Below, one piece after another: positions 8,171 through 17,486 of a stretch of 64,000 nt of DNA (its first letter is position 1; every line of letters starts with the position of its first letter). Source of the DNA: CAVYXZ01 sp965223835. Its GTDB lineage: Bacteria > Chloroflexota > Anaerolineae > Aggregatilineales > Phototrophicaceae. The stretch is taken from the NCBI GenBank assembly GCA_965223835.1, contig CBDCXQ010000001.1:5394001-5458000 (forward strand), in the 5' to 3' direction. Both the position numbers and the translations under genes were made by a program. The notes beneath the pieces were generated by a model. That model was not told where the DNA came from. It worked only from the letters and a program-made list of their open reading frames with translations, and made no database searches.

Positions 8171-11100
8171 ATGGAAATCATCATTGCGGCAATGGTTGAG
8201 GGTATCCTGGGTGTGATTTTTAATCAGATTGTTGCCAGCCGTGACGAGCGACAGGGGCTGCAAAATGCGTTGATGACCGCTTTCAAGCAATGTAAACCAG
8301 ATGATGTGAAACTGCTTGAAGGTTATCTGAGCAATGATAAAGCTGTTCATCAGGAATTAGCGAAACTGCTACTCGTAAAAGGTGGACCTGACCCACAGAT
8401 ACTGGCAAGTATTTGGGAGTCGACTTATTTCCCTGCCAGCACTGATTTCAATATTGATGACTTTCTGGCCTGCTTCTTACCGCTGGCTCACGATGAAATT
8501 GTCAATCAACCGCAACTCTCAGACTTCATAGGCAATAAACAGCGCCAGTCATTACTCGATCAGGCTATTCAACAAACGGCATTATTGGAAAAAATAGCCC
8601 AAAATACCCAACCAGCTTCGCATCCTGATAGTCAACCAAAAACCAGCGACTCCCAACCGCCACGCGCCTTTGCCGTGACCGCGACCTTCGCCACGACGCC
8701 CGAACACATCCCCGACCAGCCGCAACAACTGATTGGCCGGGATGCACTCAAAGCCGAGGTCGAAACGCTGCTGCGCCAGGGCGATGAAGTGCTGCTGTTG
8801 CAGGGCTTTGGCGGCATGGGCAAGACCGCACTGGCGGCCACCATCGCTGCGCAGTGGGTGCCGGAACATGGCCCGGTGCTGTGGGTCAAGGCTGGACGTG
8901 AGGTCGAACTCAATGCCCTGTTTGAGGGGTTGGCGCGACCGTTTAACTCCCAGCAGGCAATGGCGCAGGCCACAACCGTCGATGCCAAACGCGACTTGCT
9001 CCGGCAGATTCTGGTACAGTCTGGTGCCACACTGTTCATTGTGGATGATGCCTGGGAGGGAGCGACGCTGGCCCCGATTCAACAGGCCGTTCCGCCCAAT
9101 TTGCCGCTGCTGGTGACGTCGCGGAGTCGCTTAACCATCGGCCAGATCAAACCCGTTGGCGAACTCGACCCACCGGCAGCGCTGGCCCTGTTGCAACGCC
9201 ACGCTCACGCCGATTATGCGAACGACGAAGCCGCACAGACACTTTGCCAGACGTTGGGCTATCATGCCTATGCCCTCGAAATCGCGGGCAAGACGCTTTA
9301 TGTGGATGAGATCATCCCGGCTGAATTGCTTAAGCAAATTGCTGCTGCTCCACACGAACTGGCCGTACCCGAAGACCTGGCGTTGGACGAGCGCCGTAGT
9401 ATTGCCGATCTGATTGAAGTCAGCCTGAACGCCCTCAAAACCCGTGACGAAAACGCCTATACCGTGTTCCTGACCTTTGGCGCATTTTTCGCGCCGAGTG
9501 CCACGCCAGAACTGCTAACCTTATATTTCACAAATAAGCCAGAAATTTCAACGGAGCAAATCGCGCAAATAAAAGCGATACCCAAAAATGCAGAAGCCAG
9601 TGATGAGCAGATTATTGAAGCGCTCCAGCAGCACTTTTTCAAAAATGTGGAAACTACTCCTGTCGAAAACGCCCTGCGCATCCTGGCCCGGCGTGGACTG
9701 GCGGAGCGCGTGACCGCCGATGACCGCACCATCGCCCACTACCGCCTGCACGACCTGGCCTACAGTTACGCCCGTGCCCAAAACACGGATGACCACCGTC
9801 AACGCGCCGTCGCTGCCTGCGTGCAATATACCAACAACTACAACCAGCCCAGCCTCGAAAACTTCGCTGCCCTGCGCCCGGAGATTGAGAATTTTATGGG
9901 TGCAGCAAAAGAGGCTTATCGAATAAACACCTATGAAGTGTTGAAACAATTCGCCAGTAATCTTTACATTCAGGGCAGCGAGTTTTTTGATCTTGCAGGT
10001 TATTATTCCGAGGCGGTCCATCTGTTTAATCTAGGTGTAGAAATCGCTCACAATAATGGCAACCATGACGATGAGGGGGTCTCACTGGGCAATCTGGGGA
10101 TTGCCTGCCGTGATCTGGGGCAGTATGAACAGGCCATCAGACACCTTCAGCGTGCTCTAGATATTTCCCGCAAGACTGGTGATCGTAAACGGGAAGGAGA
10201 ACATCTTGGCAATCTGGGGAATGTCTATCGCAATCTGGGGCAGTATGAGCAGGCACTTGACTGTCTTGATCTGGCGTTGACCATTCAACGTGAAATTGGT
10301 GATCGGAGTGGACAGAGTAATCAACTGGGTAACCTGGGAAATGTTTACGCTGATCTTGGAAAGTACGACCAGGCCATTGAACATTACCAGCAGGCGCGGG
10401 CTATTTCACAAGATATTGGGAATAGACGTGGTGAGGGGGGTGATCTAGGCAATTTGGGAAATGCATACCTCGATCTTGGGCAGGTCGAGCAGGCCATTGA
10501 CTACTATCAACAGTCGTTAGTAATCAGCCTTGAGATTGGCGACCGGCGTAGTGAAGCACTTAGCTTGGGCAACTTAGGAAATGCATACCTCGATCTTGGG
10601 CAGGTCGAGCAGGCCATTGACTACTATCAACAGGCACTAGCTATCCACCGTGAAATTGGTAATCTGCAAGGACAAGGCAATGAATTGGGCAGCCTGGGGA
10701 GTGCCTACCGCGACCTGGGTCGGTACGAGCAGGCCATTGACTACCATCAAGAGGCACTAGCTATCCACCGCAAGATCGGCGACCGGCGCGGCGCGGGGGC
10801 CGGACTGTGCAACATGGGGAATGCATACCTCGATCTTGGGCAGGTCGAGCAGGCCATTGACTACTATCAACAGGCGCTCGCTATCCACCGCGACATCGGC
10901 GACCGACACGGTGAGGGCAATGATCTAGGCAATTTGGGAAATGCCTACCGCGACCTGGGTCAGTACGAGCAGGCCATTGACTACTATCAACAGGCGCTGG
11001 CAGTCAGACGTGAGATCGGCGACCGGCACGGCGAGGGCAGTGATCTTGGCAATCTAGGGAGTGCCTACACAAATCTAGGGCAGTACGACAAAGCCATTAG

Positions 11101-11344
11101 TTATCTCCAGCAAGCGCTGACGATTCGCCGCGACATCGGCGACCGGCGCGGTGAATCAATTGACCTCAACAATATTGGCTGCCTTTATGACCATCAAGGG
11201 CAATGTGAGCAGGCCATCGGCTATTATCAGCAGGCGCGGGCTATTTTTGTCGAGTTGGGAGTGCAGCATCTGGTTGAGTATGTTGATCGCAACATCGTCA
11301 TTGCGCAGGCTAAAATGGCTGGGGCAGATGAGTCAGAGGGATGA
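8171..11344 (+). CDS. STAND (NB-ARC-like) NTPase with C-terminal tetratricopeptide repeats
   Basis: 1057 residues. The ATG at 8171 is preferred over GTG at 8162 because AGAAGG lies 9 nt before it. Residues 1-150 are an unrecognised helical N-terminal domain, perhaps an effector or adaptor. A proline-rich linker leads to the NB-ARC/STAND ATPase (about 180-490) with the P-loop GFGGMGKT near residues 212-219, LFIVDDAW as Walker B and LLVTSRSR as sensor 1. A winged-helix-like region follows (YRLHDLAYSYARAQ). Ten TPRs of exactly 40 residues occupy about 637-1036. The build is that of signal-sensing STAND proteins in which ligand binding to repeats releases the ATPase for oligomerisation; a role in defence or regulation is inferred. 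The protein has no membrane segment. Confidence 0.88.
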   Translation: MEIIIAAMVEGILGVIFNQIVASRDERQGLQNALMTAFKQCKPDDVKLLEGYLSNDKAVHQELAKLLLVKGGPDPQILASIWESTYFPASTDFNIDDFLACFLPLAHDEIVNQPQLSDFIGNKQRQSLLDQAIQQTALLEKIAQNTQPASHPDSQPKTSDSQPPRAFAVTATFATTPEHIPDQPQQLIGRDALKAEVETLLRQGDEVLLLQGFGGMGKTALAATIAAQWVPEHGPVLWVKAGREVELNALFEGLARPFNSQQAMAQATTVDAKRDLLRQILVQSGATLFIVDDAWEGATLAPIQQAVPPNLPLLVTSRSRLTIGQIKPVGELDPPAALALLQRHAHADYANDEAAQTLCQTLGYHAYALEIAGKTLYVDEIIPAELLKQIAAAPHELAVPEDLALDERRSIADLIEVSLNALKTRDENAYTVFLTFGAFFAPSATPELLTLYFTNKPEISTEQIAQIKAIPKNAEASDEQIIEALQQHFFKNVETTPVENALRILARRGLAERVTADDRTIAHYRLHDLAYSYARAQNTDDHRQRAVAACVQYTNNYNQPSLENFAALRPEIENFMGAAKEAYRINTYEVLKQFASNLYIQGSEFFDLAGYYSEAVHLFNLGVEIAHNNGNHDDEGVSLGNLGIACRDLGQYEQAIRHLQRALDISRKTGDRKREGEHLGNLGNVYRNLGQYEQALDCLDLALTIQREIGDRSGQSNQLGNLGNVYADLGKYDQAIEHYQQARAISQDIGNRRGEGGDLGNLGNAYLDLGQVEQAIDYYQQSLVISLEIGDRRSEALSLGNLGNAYLDLGQVEQAIDYYQQALAIHREIGNLQGQGNELGSLGSAYRDLGRYEQAIDYHQEALAIHRKIGDRRGAGAGLCNMGNAYLDLGQVEQAIDYYQQALAIHRDIGDRHGEGNDLGNLGNAYRDLGQYEQAIDYYQQALAVRREIGDRHGEGSDLGNLGSAYTNLGQYDKAISYLQQALTIRRDIGDRRGESIDLNNIGCLYDHQGQCEQAIGYYQQARAIFVELGVQHLVEYVDRNIVIAQAKMAGADESEG
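10081..11280 (+). repeat. Ten tandem 120-bp TPR-coding repeats
   Basis: The sequence repeats with an exact 120-bp period ten times (unit core: GNLGNAYLDLGQVEQAIDYY). Three units share an identical stretch of about 55 bases around 10459-10513, 10579-10633 and 10819-10873, in spite of divergence in other units. This points to recent unit duplication or gene conversion inside the gene. Confidence 0.9.
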
Positions 11345-11603
11345 TGCCGGTTGTTGCTCACTGCGCAAAGTTATCCTAGGGAGGTAACGGATGATATGTA
11401 CACCCCATCCTTTGCCGTTTCTGCTATCCTTTTTGCATGAAGGCTTGGCGTCTTTGTGTTGAATCTCTGGCCCTTACTCGCGTTGCAGCACTTAGCAGCA
11501 AATGCCCCCCTTTTGCGTGCTACAAAAATCGCAAAAAAGTGGTCCACTGCCTCAAGAGTCTGTACAATCCTCTCGTTCCGATGCACAATCGAAAGGCAAC
11601 GCC

Positions 11604-13127
11604 ATGACCCGGCCCAACATCCTGTTTCTGTTCAGCGACGAACACAGCTTCCGTTTTATGGGCCATCGTCCCGGTGGCGAACCGGTCTACACCCCTAACT
11701 TTGATCGTCTGGCGGCGCAGGGCACGGTCTTTACCGATGCCTATTGTCAGATGGCGCTGTGTACGCCGTCTCGTCTGTGCCTCCTGACGGGGCGCGAAGT
11801 ACGTGGTGCCGGTGCCTGGGAAAACAACTCGGTCCTGCGCCCGGAACTGCCGACAATGGCGCGGACGCTCGGCGAAAACGGTTATGCTACCTGTCTCATG
11901 GGCAAGATGCATCTGGGTGGTAATCAACAATACGCTGGTTTCCAACACCGTCCCTATGGCGATCTAACGGGCAAAACTGGTCATCAATGGGAGCCGTTGG
12001 CCGATCAAGCCGTTGCTAAATCGATTCGCGGGCGCACGACTCATGCCGGTCTCACCGAGATCCCCGAAAGTTTGCATCAAGAGCAGGTGATTGCGCAGGA
12101 GGTACTGGCTTTTTTGCGCAATCATCAAGCCAGTCAACCGGACCAACCCTGGTTTATGCTGGCGTCCTTCAGTCGACCCCACTTCCCGCTGACGGCCCCA
12201 CAGCGGCATCTGGATCGCTATTGGCCGGACGGCGTGACACTCCCGCCGGTGCCAGGAACCGGTGACGCTTACGATCATCCCATGTCAGTTGGGGCGCGTG
12301 CTGGTTTCGGGACGGATAAAATCGAACACGAGGAAATGCGACGAGCACGGGCGGCTTATTTCGCCTGCGTGAGCTATCTCGATGAAATTATTGGTGACCT
12401 GCTGTTGCGGATGGAAGCCAGTGGCTTGCTGGATAACACGATCATCGTCTACACTGCCGATCATGGCGAGATGGCCGGTGAGCACAACCTGTGGTGGAAG
12501 CATACCTGGCACGAAGCCTCGACCCATGTACCTTTCATTATTTCAACGCCAGCCCAACGCGCGGGCGATCAACCCGCCCAAACCTGTACGACGCCGGTAG
12601 CGCTGGTCGATTTATTCCCAACGTTTTGTGGCTTCGCGGACATCGAACCACCCGCTGGATTAGATGGCAGGGACCTATCAGCAGCGGTGACAAATCCAGA
12701 AAGTGCGCCGGAGCGTCCAGTCTTCAGCGATAATCTCGTGCCGCGCTGGGGAGCCGGCACCGAATATCGCATGATTCGCTGGCGGCACTATAAGTACGTG
12801 GTGTTTCGGGATGCGCCGCCATTATGTTTTGATCTGCAAAATGACCCGGACGAGCAGATCAATTTGATCGGGCGTTCAGTAGATGAAACGACGGCGGCAG
12901 CGCTTACCTATCTGCAAGAGGTGGCTGTAGAAACGATAGATTTTGACGCGGCGGAACAGGAACGCACCGTGCGAGACGGTGACTTACATGCACAATATCC
13001 GCTCAATGTGCCGGACAGCACGCCGAATCTGTATCATATGCCCGCCGGACAATGGGTGAACGCTGAGGATGTTTTATATAATCCGACGATTATCAGCGGC
13101 AATCCTGACGGAGCGGTTGGCGATTGA
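11604..13127 (+). CDS. Sulfatase of the formylglycine (Cys-type) family
   Basis: 507 residues starting at ATG 11604, preceded by GAAAGG at 11591-11596; an in-frame upstream extension lacks homology. The N-terminus MTRPNILFLFSDEHS supplies the first metal-binding Asp pair, and C53-T-P-S-R57 is the Cys-type sulfatase signature whose cysteine must be oxidised to formylglycine. YTADHGEMAGEH and KHTWHEASTHVPF provide further metal and sulfate ligands. There is no signal peptide, so it is probably cytoplasmic, as in choline-sulfatase-like or other carbohydrate sulfatases. Substrate is not determined. No genuine formylglycine-generating enzyme is present nearby. Confidence 0.88.
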   Translation: MTRPNILFLFSDEHSFRFMGHRPGGEPVYTPNFDRLAAQGTVFTDAYCQMALCTPSRLCLLTGREVRGAGAWENNSVLRPELPTMARTLGENGYATCLMGKMHLGGNQQYAGFQHRPYGDLTGKTGHQWEPLADQAVAKSIRGRTTHAGLTEIPESLHQEQVIAQEVLAFLRNHQASQPDQPWFMLASFSRPHFPLTAPQRHLDRYWPDGVTLPPVPGTGDAYDHPMSVGARAGFGTDKIEHEEMRRARAAYFACVSYLDEIIGDLLLRMEASGLLDNTIIVYTADHGEMAGEHNLWWKHTWHEASTHVPFIISTPAQRAGDQPAQTCTTPVALVDLFPTFCGFADIEPPAGLDGRDLSAAVTNPESAPERPVFSDNLVPRWGAGTEYRMIRWRHYKYVVFRDAPPLCFDLQNDPDEQINLIGRSVDETTAAALTYLQEVAVETIDFDAAEQERTVRDGDLHAQYPLNVPDSTPNLYHMPAGQWVNAEDVLYNPTIISGNPDGAVGD

Positions 13128-13152
13128 CCGGATTGCTGACTATCAAAAACGA

Positions 13153-13179
13153 CCAGTCCACCTTAAAACAACGGACTGG
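13153..13179. terminator. Hairpin between convergent genes, possible bidirectional terminator
   Basis: CCAGTCC (13153-13159) and GGACTGG (13173-13179) form a 7-bp stem with a 13-nt A-rich loop. It is placed after the sulfatase stop and before the end of the cohesin gene on the other strand. It lacks a strong T-run. Confidence 0.4.
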
Positions 13180-13235
13180 CCGGTCTCAATTCTGCACTCT
13201 ATTCCAGCACCAGGTCGGCTTAGCGCTTTTTTGAA

Positions 13236-14243
13236 CTAACCCGAAATGACCCCGCCACATGAATTACAGGGGGGTGGTTCATAGACACCACCGCCACCGC
13301 CGCCACCATTGTCATCGTCGTCTGGCTCAGGCGATGGGTGCGCGCCACCAGAACTGCCACTGGAACGACTGCCACCATCGTCATCATCATCCGATGGCGC
13401 TTGGGGGCGCTCACCCGCCGGGCAACCGGGGGTCCAACCACCGGTGAAGGGACCGCCTATTCGCGTATGACCACTAATATTGCCTGCAGCGTTGTATTGG
13501 CGGCGTACGCTGTACCATTCAAAGACATTGCCCCCTAAGTGACGGCAATCATGGACCTCAATAATGTTGCTATTCCCGCCTACGCCCGGCAAACACTCGG
13601 CGGCGGGCACAAGCAAGGTATTGCCGGTGACAATCAGGTTGCTGGTTTCGGGAATGCCGTTGAGTTCGCGCAAAGCAGGCACAGTGACGTTGTTACCAAT
13701 GGCGATGCCGCGTAGCGTGTCACCCACCCTGATCGTATACTCACAGGTCACCGTAACCGGGGCAGCTTCGACGACCTCCACCGTTGACGGCACAAACTCC
13801 ACTTCGACTGGATTACCAGCCATATCACCCAGATCAACCGCTTCAATGATCAGTTCAGTCGTTCCAGGTTTCAACATGGTCACGTGAATCTCAAGAAGGT
13901 TTGTACTATCCGTTAGTGGTGGGTCACCCAGGGCGGTGGCGACTAGCCGCAACCGGCCATTGAGATTGTCAACAAAGTTTTCGTTATGAACGAAATAGAC
14001 ATCCTCGCCCAATACCGGGCCAATCACCAGATCATCAATGTGCAAAATAGCCGGATCAAAGCTCATGGTAATATCGACCGCGCTGCACCCATTCTCCGAG
14101 CAATCCGCTTCAACCGTAATCACATGACTTTCACCGGGTTCAGCGGTAATCGGTTCAATGCGCATCGTCGTCAGTAGTGGTTCAGCCGCCGCTGCCACGC
14201 CCACAATCAACAAAAAAACCAGCAGGGCACGTAATGGAAACAT
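13236..14243 (-). CDS. Secreted cohesin-LysM protein
   Basis: 335 residues. Signal peptide at 1-20. Residues ~24-157 match a cohesin fold: EPGESHVITVEAD, then SAVDITMSFDPAILHIDD, NGRLRLVATALGDPP and LKPGTTELIIEAVDL reproduce the strand pattern of type I/II cohesins. Residues 167-213 are a LysM domain (CEYTIRVGDTLRGIAIGNN ... GNTLLVP), which binds GlcNAc-containing glycans. The C-terminus is low-complexity (Asp-, Ser- and Gly-runs) and ends with PPPCNSCGG. It starts 16 nt after the stop of a kinase that ends in a dockerin, so the two are almost certainly co-transcribed and may bind each other. No cellulosomal enzyme is nearby. Confidence 0.82.
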   Translation of the reverse strand: MFPLRALLVFLLIVGVAAAAEPLLTTMRIEPITAEPGESHVITVEADCSENGCSAVDITMSFDPAILHIDDLVIGPVLGEDVYFVHNENFVDNLNGRLRLVATALGDPPLTDSTNLLEIHVTMLKPGTTELIIEAVDLGDMAGNPVEVEFVPSTVEVVEAAPVTVTCEYTIRVGDTLRGIAIGNNVTVPALRELNGIPETSNLIVTGNTLLVPAAECLPGVGGNSNIIEVHDCRHLGGNVFEWYSVRRQYNAAGNISGHTRIGGPFTGGWTPGCPAGERPQAPSDDDDDGGSRSSGSSGGAHPSPEPDDDDNGGGGGGGVYEPPPCNSCGGVISG

Positions 14244-14259
14244 TTCAAAAACCCTTCAA

Positions 14260-16320
14260 CTAATTTTCAGGTGGACATTCATCGCCAAATTGGCGGGTGA
14301 TGCGACGCAGGTCCAGAATGTTGATGATTCCATTATCATCCTGGTCAACTTCAATCCGATACTCAGGTTCGCCTTCCGTCTTACCATAGAGACTCTCCAG
14401 TAGCTGAATATCGACGAAATCAATGCGACCATTGTTATTCAGGTCGGCCCGGCGACAGGGATCAGTTGGGATTGCAGGTTGCGGTGTCTGCGTTGGGCGG
14501 CGGGTTGCGGTGGGTGCCCGCGTGTCCGTTGCAGTGGCTGTGAGCGTTGCGGTGGCCGTTGGTATACGGGTGTCGGTTGGCTCAATAGTAAATGTTGCGG
14601 TTGGTGAAGGCACCGGCGTATCAGTCGGGCGGCGAGTTGCAGTGGGCGCCCGCGTATCCGTTGCACTGGCCGTGAAGGTCGCCGTTGCCGTTGGCACCAG
14701 GGTATCCGTTGGCTCCGTAGTAAAGGTTGCCGTGTTCGTCGTGGTCGGCGCTGGTGTATCCGTCGGAAGACGGGTTGCAGTGGGTGCCCGCGTGTCTGTT
14801 GCGCTGGCCGTGAAGATCGCCGTTGCCGTTGGCTCGATAGTAAAGGTTGCGGTTGGTGGTGGTTGTGGCGTGTTCGTCGTTGTCGGACTTGACGTCATTG
14901 TCACTGATGGTGAAGGTTCCACCAGGTTATTAGCCGTTATCACATCGGTTTCGCTGGCAGTCGCGGTTGGCGACGGCTGTGGCGTATGAGTAGCTGTTGG
15001 CACTGGTGTATCTGTCACGCTGGGCGTCACTGTTGGCGTCGGTGAAGGTTCAGGTGTATCCGTTGGCGGTTGCGTCGGCTCAGGCGTTGCCGTTGGCGGA
15101 ACAATTTCCACAGTAGGTGGTAGCTCGGTTGGGAGCGGGGTATCAGTTGGCAGCAGTGTTGGTTCCAGGGTTGCGGTTGGCGGGACAATCACCTCAGTAG
15201 ACGGTAGTTCAGTTGGTACCAGAGTCGGTGTCGAGGTTGCCGTTTCAATGCTGGCAATGGTAAAAGCGCCATCTGGCCCGGTTACCAGCAAAACGCCCAC
15301 GATGACCACGAGCATCGCGATCACCAGCCCCAGAATAGCAGTGATCGGCCATTGCCGTGATCGCTCGGTTGGCGCAATCGGTGGCAATGAGCCGGTAGTC
15401 GGTGGTATGTTGACGATTTTCTTGCGCGGCAGGGACAAGGTGTAAAAGCCGGTGTTTTCTTGCCGCTGGATTCCGGCGCTTTCGACTGCTACCTGAAGCA
15501 AAGTCGCAAAATCGCGGACGTCATCAAAGCGTTGGGCCGGGTCTTTTGCAAGTGCGCGCTCCAGCACCGGCATAATCTCCGGTGGCAAATCGTCCCGGTG
15601 GTCGTTGAGGGGACGCGGCGGGACATGTAAATGCTGGTGCAGAAGCTGATATGGGGTGTCGCCGTGAAATGGCATTTGTCCCGTCAGCATCGAGTAGACC
15701 GTAACCGCCAGGGCATACTGGTCTACCGCAGGCGTAATCTCATCACCCCGCCATTGTTCCGGGGCCATGTACCAGGGCGTTCCCAGAATGGCACCCGTAC
15801 CAGTTAATTCCGTTCGCTGGATCGAGACCAGTCGTGCGATGCCAAAGTCAACCAGAAAGGCCGTGCCATGCTGATCGAACATGACATTACTGTTTTTTAT
15901 GTCGCGGTGAATAACGCCCTGCTCATGCGCATAAGCCAGTGCATTGGCGAGTTGGCGGGTGACATCAACAATCTCATTCAACGAGGGCAGCGGCAGGTCG
16001 TACTCATTGGCGTGGGCAATCCGGTCGGCCAGGGTACCGCCGGTCAGCAGCCGCATCGCCACGTAGCTATACAATCCCTCAGTCCCATAATCATAGATGG
16101 GAACAATGTGGGCATGTTCCAGCGTCGCCGCCGTGCGGGCTTCGCGCATAAAGCGTTCGGCATAAGTGGCGTCGGCTACCAGCGATGTATCCAACACTTT
16201 GACCGCGACTTCACGTTGCAGCGTACTTTGATAGCCACGATAAACCGCGCCCATACCGCCGACGCCCAACAAGGCTTCTAATTTGTATTGGCCGAGGGTC
16301 CGACCGGTTAGATTCTCCAT
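14260..16320 (-). CDS. Transmembrane Ser/Thr protein kinase with extracellular dockerin
   Basis: 686 residues from ATG 16320, chosen because AGGGGGTGAG lies 11 nt upstream; an in-frame TTG nine codons earlier is less likely. Kinase domain ~11-270: GVGGMGAVY loop, catalytic VAVK lysine (41), HRDIKNSN (138 onward), DFG (158-160) and GTPWYMAPEQ. Membrane helix 324-348. A Thr/Pro-rich linker (about 360-618) follows. Residues ~620-686 are a type I-like dockerin: DLNNNGRIDFVD and DQDDNGIINILD are two calcium-binding loops with ligands at positions 1, 3, 5, 9 and 12. PASTA domains, usual on such kinases, are absent; the dockerin takes their place. The next gene encodes a secreted cohesin-LysM protein, a natural binding partner. 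Confidence 0.9.
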   Translation of the reverse strand: MENLTGRTLGQYKLEALLGVGGMGAVYRGYQSTLQREVAVKVLDTSLVADATYAERFMREARTAATLEHAHIVPIYDYGTEGLYSYVAMRLLTGGTLADRIAHANEYDLPLPSLNEIVDVTRQLANALAYAHEQGVIHRDIKNSNVMFDQHGTAFLVDFGIARLVSIQRTELTGTGAILGTPWYMAPEQWRGDEITPAVDQYALAVTVYSMLTGQMPFHGDTPYQLLHQHLHVPPRPLNDHRDDLPPEIMPVLERALAKDPAQRFDDVRDFATLLQVAVESAGIQRQENTGFYTLSLPRKKIVNIPPTTGSLPPIAPTERSRQWPITAILGLVIAMLVVIVGVLLVTGPDGAFTIASIETATSTPTLVPTELPSTEVIVPPTATLEPTLLPTDTPLPTELPPTVEIVPPTATPEPTQPPTDTPEPSPTPTVTPSVTDTPVPTATHTPQPSPTATASETDVITANNLVEPSPSVTMTSSPTTTNTPQPPPTATFTIEPTATAIFTASATDTRAPTATRLPTDTPAPTTTNTATFTTEPTDTLVPTATATFTASATDTRAPTATRRPTDTPVPSPTATFTIEPTDTRIPTATATLTATATDTRAPTATRRPTQTPQPAIPTDPCRRADLNNNGRIDFVDIQLLESLYGKTEGEPEYRIEVDQDDNGIINILDLRRITRQFGDECPPEN
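14466..15245 (-). repeat. Degenerate repeats coding the Thr/Pro linker of the kinase
   Basis: The DNA repeats variants of a unit coding ASATDTRAPTATRRPTDTP and FTIEPTDT. This codes the external linker between membrane helix and dockerin. The long open frame on the plus strand across the same bases (14423-14989) is a by-product of this repetition. Confidence 0.65.
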
Positions 16321-16406
16321 GGGAAATTGCTCACCCCCTGGAGCCAATCATAACACATTTTGCCCGTATGCTACGAGCAAAAAATAACGAATATTACTGA
16401 TCTTGC

Positions 16407-17486
16407 TTAGACGTTAAACCGAATATGGACAATATCACCATCTTTGACGACATATTCTTTGCCTTCCAGCCGTACCTTGCCCGCACTCTTGAGCGCGGAT
16501 TCGCTACCGGCTGCTAGCAGATCATTACAGGTCATCACCTCGGCCCGGATAAACCCCTTTTGCAGATCACTATGAATCATACCTGCTGCCTCGGGGGCGG
16601 TGGCGCCAATCGCCACGCTCCAAGCCCGCACTTCATCTTCGCCAACGGTGAAAAACGATTGAATCGCCATCAGTTCATAAGAGAGACGGATCACTTTGTC
16701 GGCCCCGCGTTCGCTGATGCTATATTCTTCCATGAACAGCGCAGCATCATCTTCATCAAGCTGGGCGATCTCGGCCTCGATCTTGCCCTGCAGACCGGCC
16801 AGTTGGGTATGCGGGTGGTCATAGGCCAGCAGCTCAGCCGGTTCGCGCCAATCTTCCCCCAGATTAAGCACCACCAGCACCGGCTTTTGCGTGAGGAACC
16901 CATAGCCCCGCAGGGCTTTTTCTTGCTCAGCGCTCAGGCCAAAGCTGCGCAACGGCTGCTCGGATTCGAGGTGTTCTTTGAGCTGCTCCATCAGCGCCAG
17001 TTCGGTTGTAATGGCTTTGTCGACGTTCTTGCCCTTCACCCGCACTTCGCTATTCAGCCGTTCCAGTCGTCCTTCCACCGCCACCAGATCGGTCAGCAGC
17101 AGTTCCGTATCGAGCATGTCGACATCACGCGCCGGGTCAATGTCGATATAAGGATGCGGCACGGTATCATCTTCAAAAACGCGCACCACATGCACAAAAC
17201 CGTCGACCTGTGACAATTCCTGGCGAAATTGACCTTTGATGCCGCCTTCGGCTGCGCCCTTGTCCAACCCGGCGATGTCGACATACGTAACCTGCGCATA
17301 GGTCGTCTTTTTCGGCTGGTACATGGCGCTCAACTGATCGACTCGTGGATCCGGCACGTTGACAACTGCTGTATGCATTTCGAAGCGCCCACCAGCGCCC
17401 GCCAGCGTTGCGATGTCACTGCCCGTCAAGGCGTTAAAAAGCGTGGTTTTGCCGCTGTTTGGCAACCCAATAATGCCCAATCGCAT
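16407..17486 (-). CDS. ychF: YchF/OLA1-type ribosome-associated ATPase
   Basis: 359 residues, the normal family length. The P-loop is GLPNSGKTT near residues 7-15. In place of the GTPase NKxD motif it has NLGE in VVLNLGEDW, the NxxE variant that gives this Obg-related family ATP preference. Helical insert ~120-190, TGS domain at the C-terminus ending in VVKDGDIVHIRFNV. It interacts with ribosomes and is implicated in stress responses in studied bacteria. It lies downstream of no gene with close spacing on the same strand, so is probably monocistronic. Confidence 0.95.
   Translation of the reverse strand: MRLGIIGLPNSGKTTLFNALTGSDIATLAGAGGRFEMHTAVVNVPDPRVDQLSAMYQPKKTTYAQVTYVDIAGLDKGAAEGGIKGQFRQELSQVDGFVHVVRVFEDDTVPHPYIDIDPARDVDMLDTELLLTDLVAVEGRLERLNSEVRVKGKNVDKAITTELALMEQLKEHLESEQPLRSFGLSAEQEKALRGYGFLTQKPVLVVLNLGEDWREPAELLAYDHPHTQLAGLQGKIEAEIAQLDEDDAALFMEEYSISERGADKVIRLSYELMAIQSFFTVGEDEVRAWSVAIGATAPEAAGMIHSDLQKGFIRAEVMTCNDLLAAGSESALKSAGKVRLEGKEYVVKDGDIVHIRFNV

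Noticed and set aside
10081..11280. CRISPR-like regular repeat
   Set aside because: The 120-bp units are coding TPRs without spacers; no CRISPR array or cas gene was seen in the window.
11345..11603. Possible small gene between STAND and sulfatase genes
   Set aside because: Only short frames without ribosome sites; a GCTTGGCGTCTTTGTGTT stretch looks like repetitive intergenic DNA.
13259..13538. His-rich plus-strand ORFs opposite the cohesin gene tail
   Set aside because: They mirror the Asp/Gly-run codons of the cohesin-LysM protein.
14423..14989. Long plus-strand ORF opposite the kinase linker
   Set aside because: Val/Ala/Gly repeats are the mirror of the Thr/Pro-coding repeats; no start signal or homology.
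13236..16320. Cellulosome locus
   Set aside because: There is one cohesin and one dockerin and the dockerin is on a kinase; no dockerin-bearing glycosidase or scaffoldin is present.
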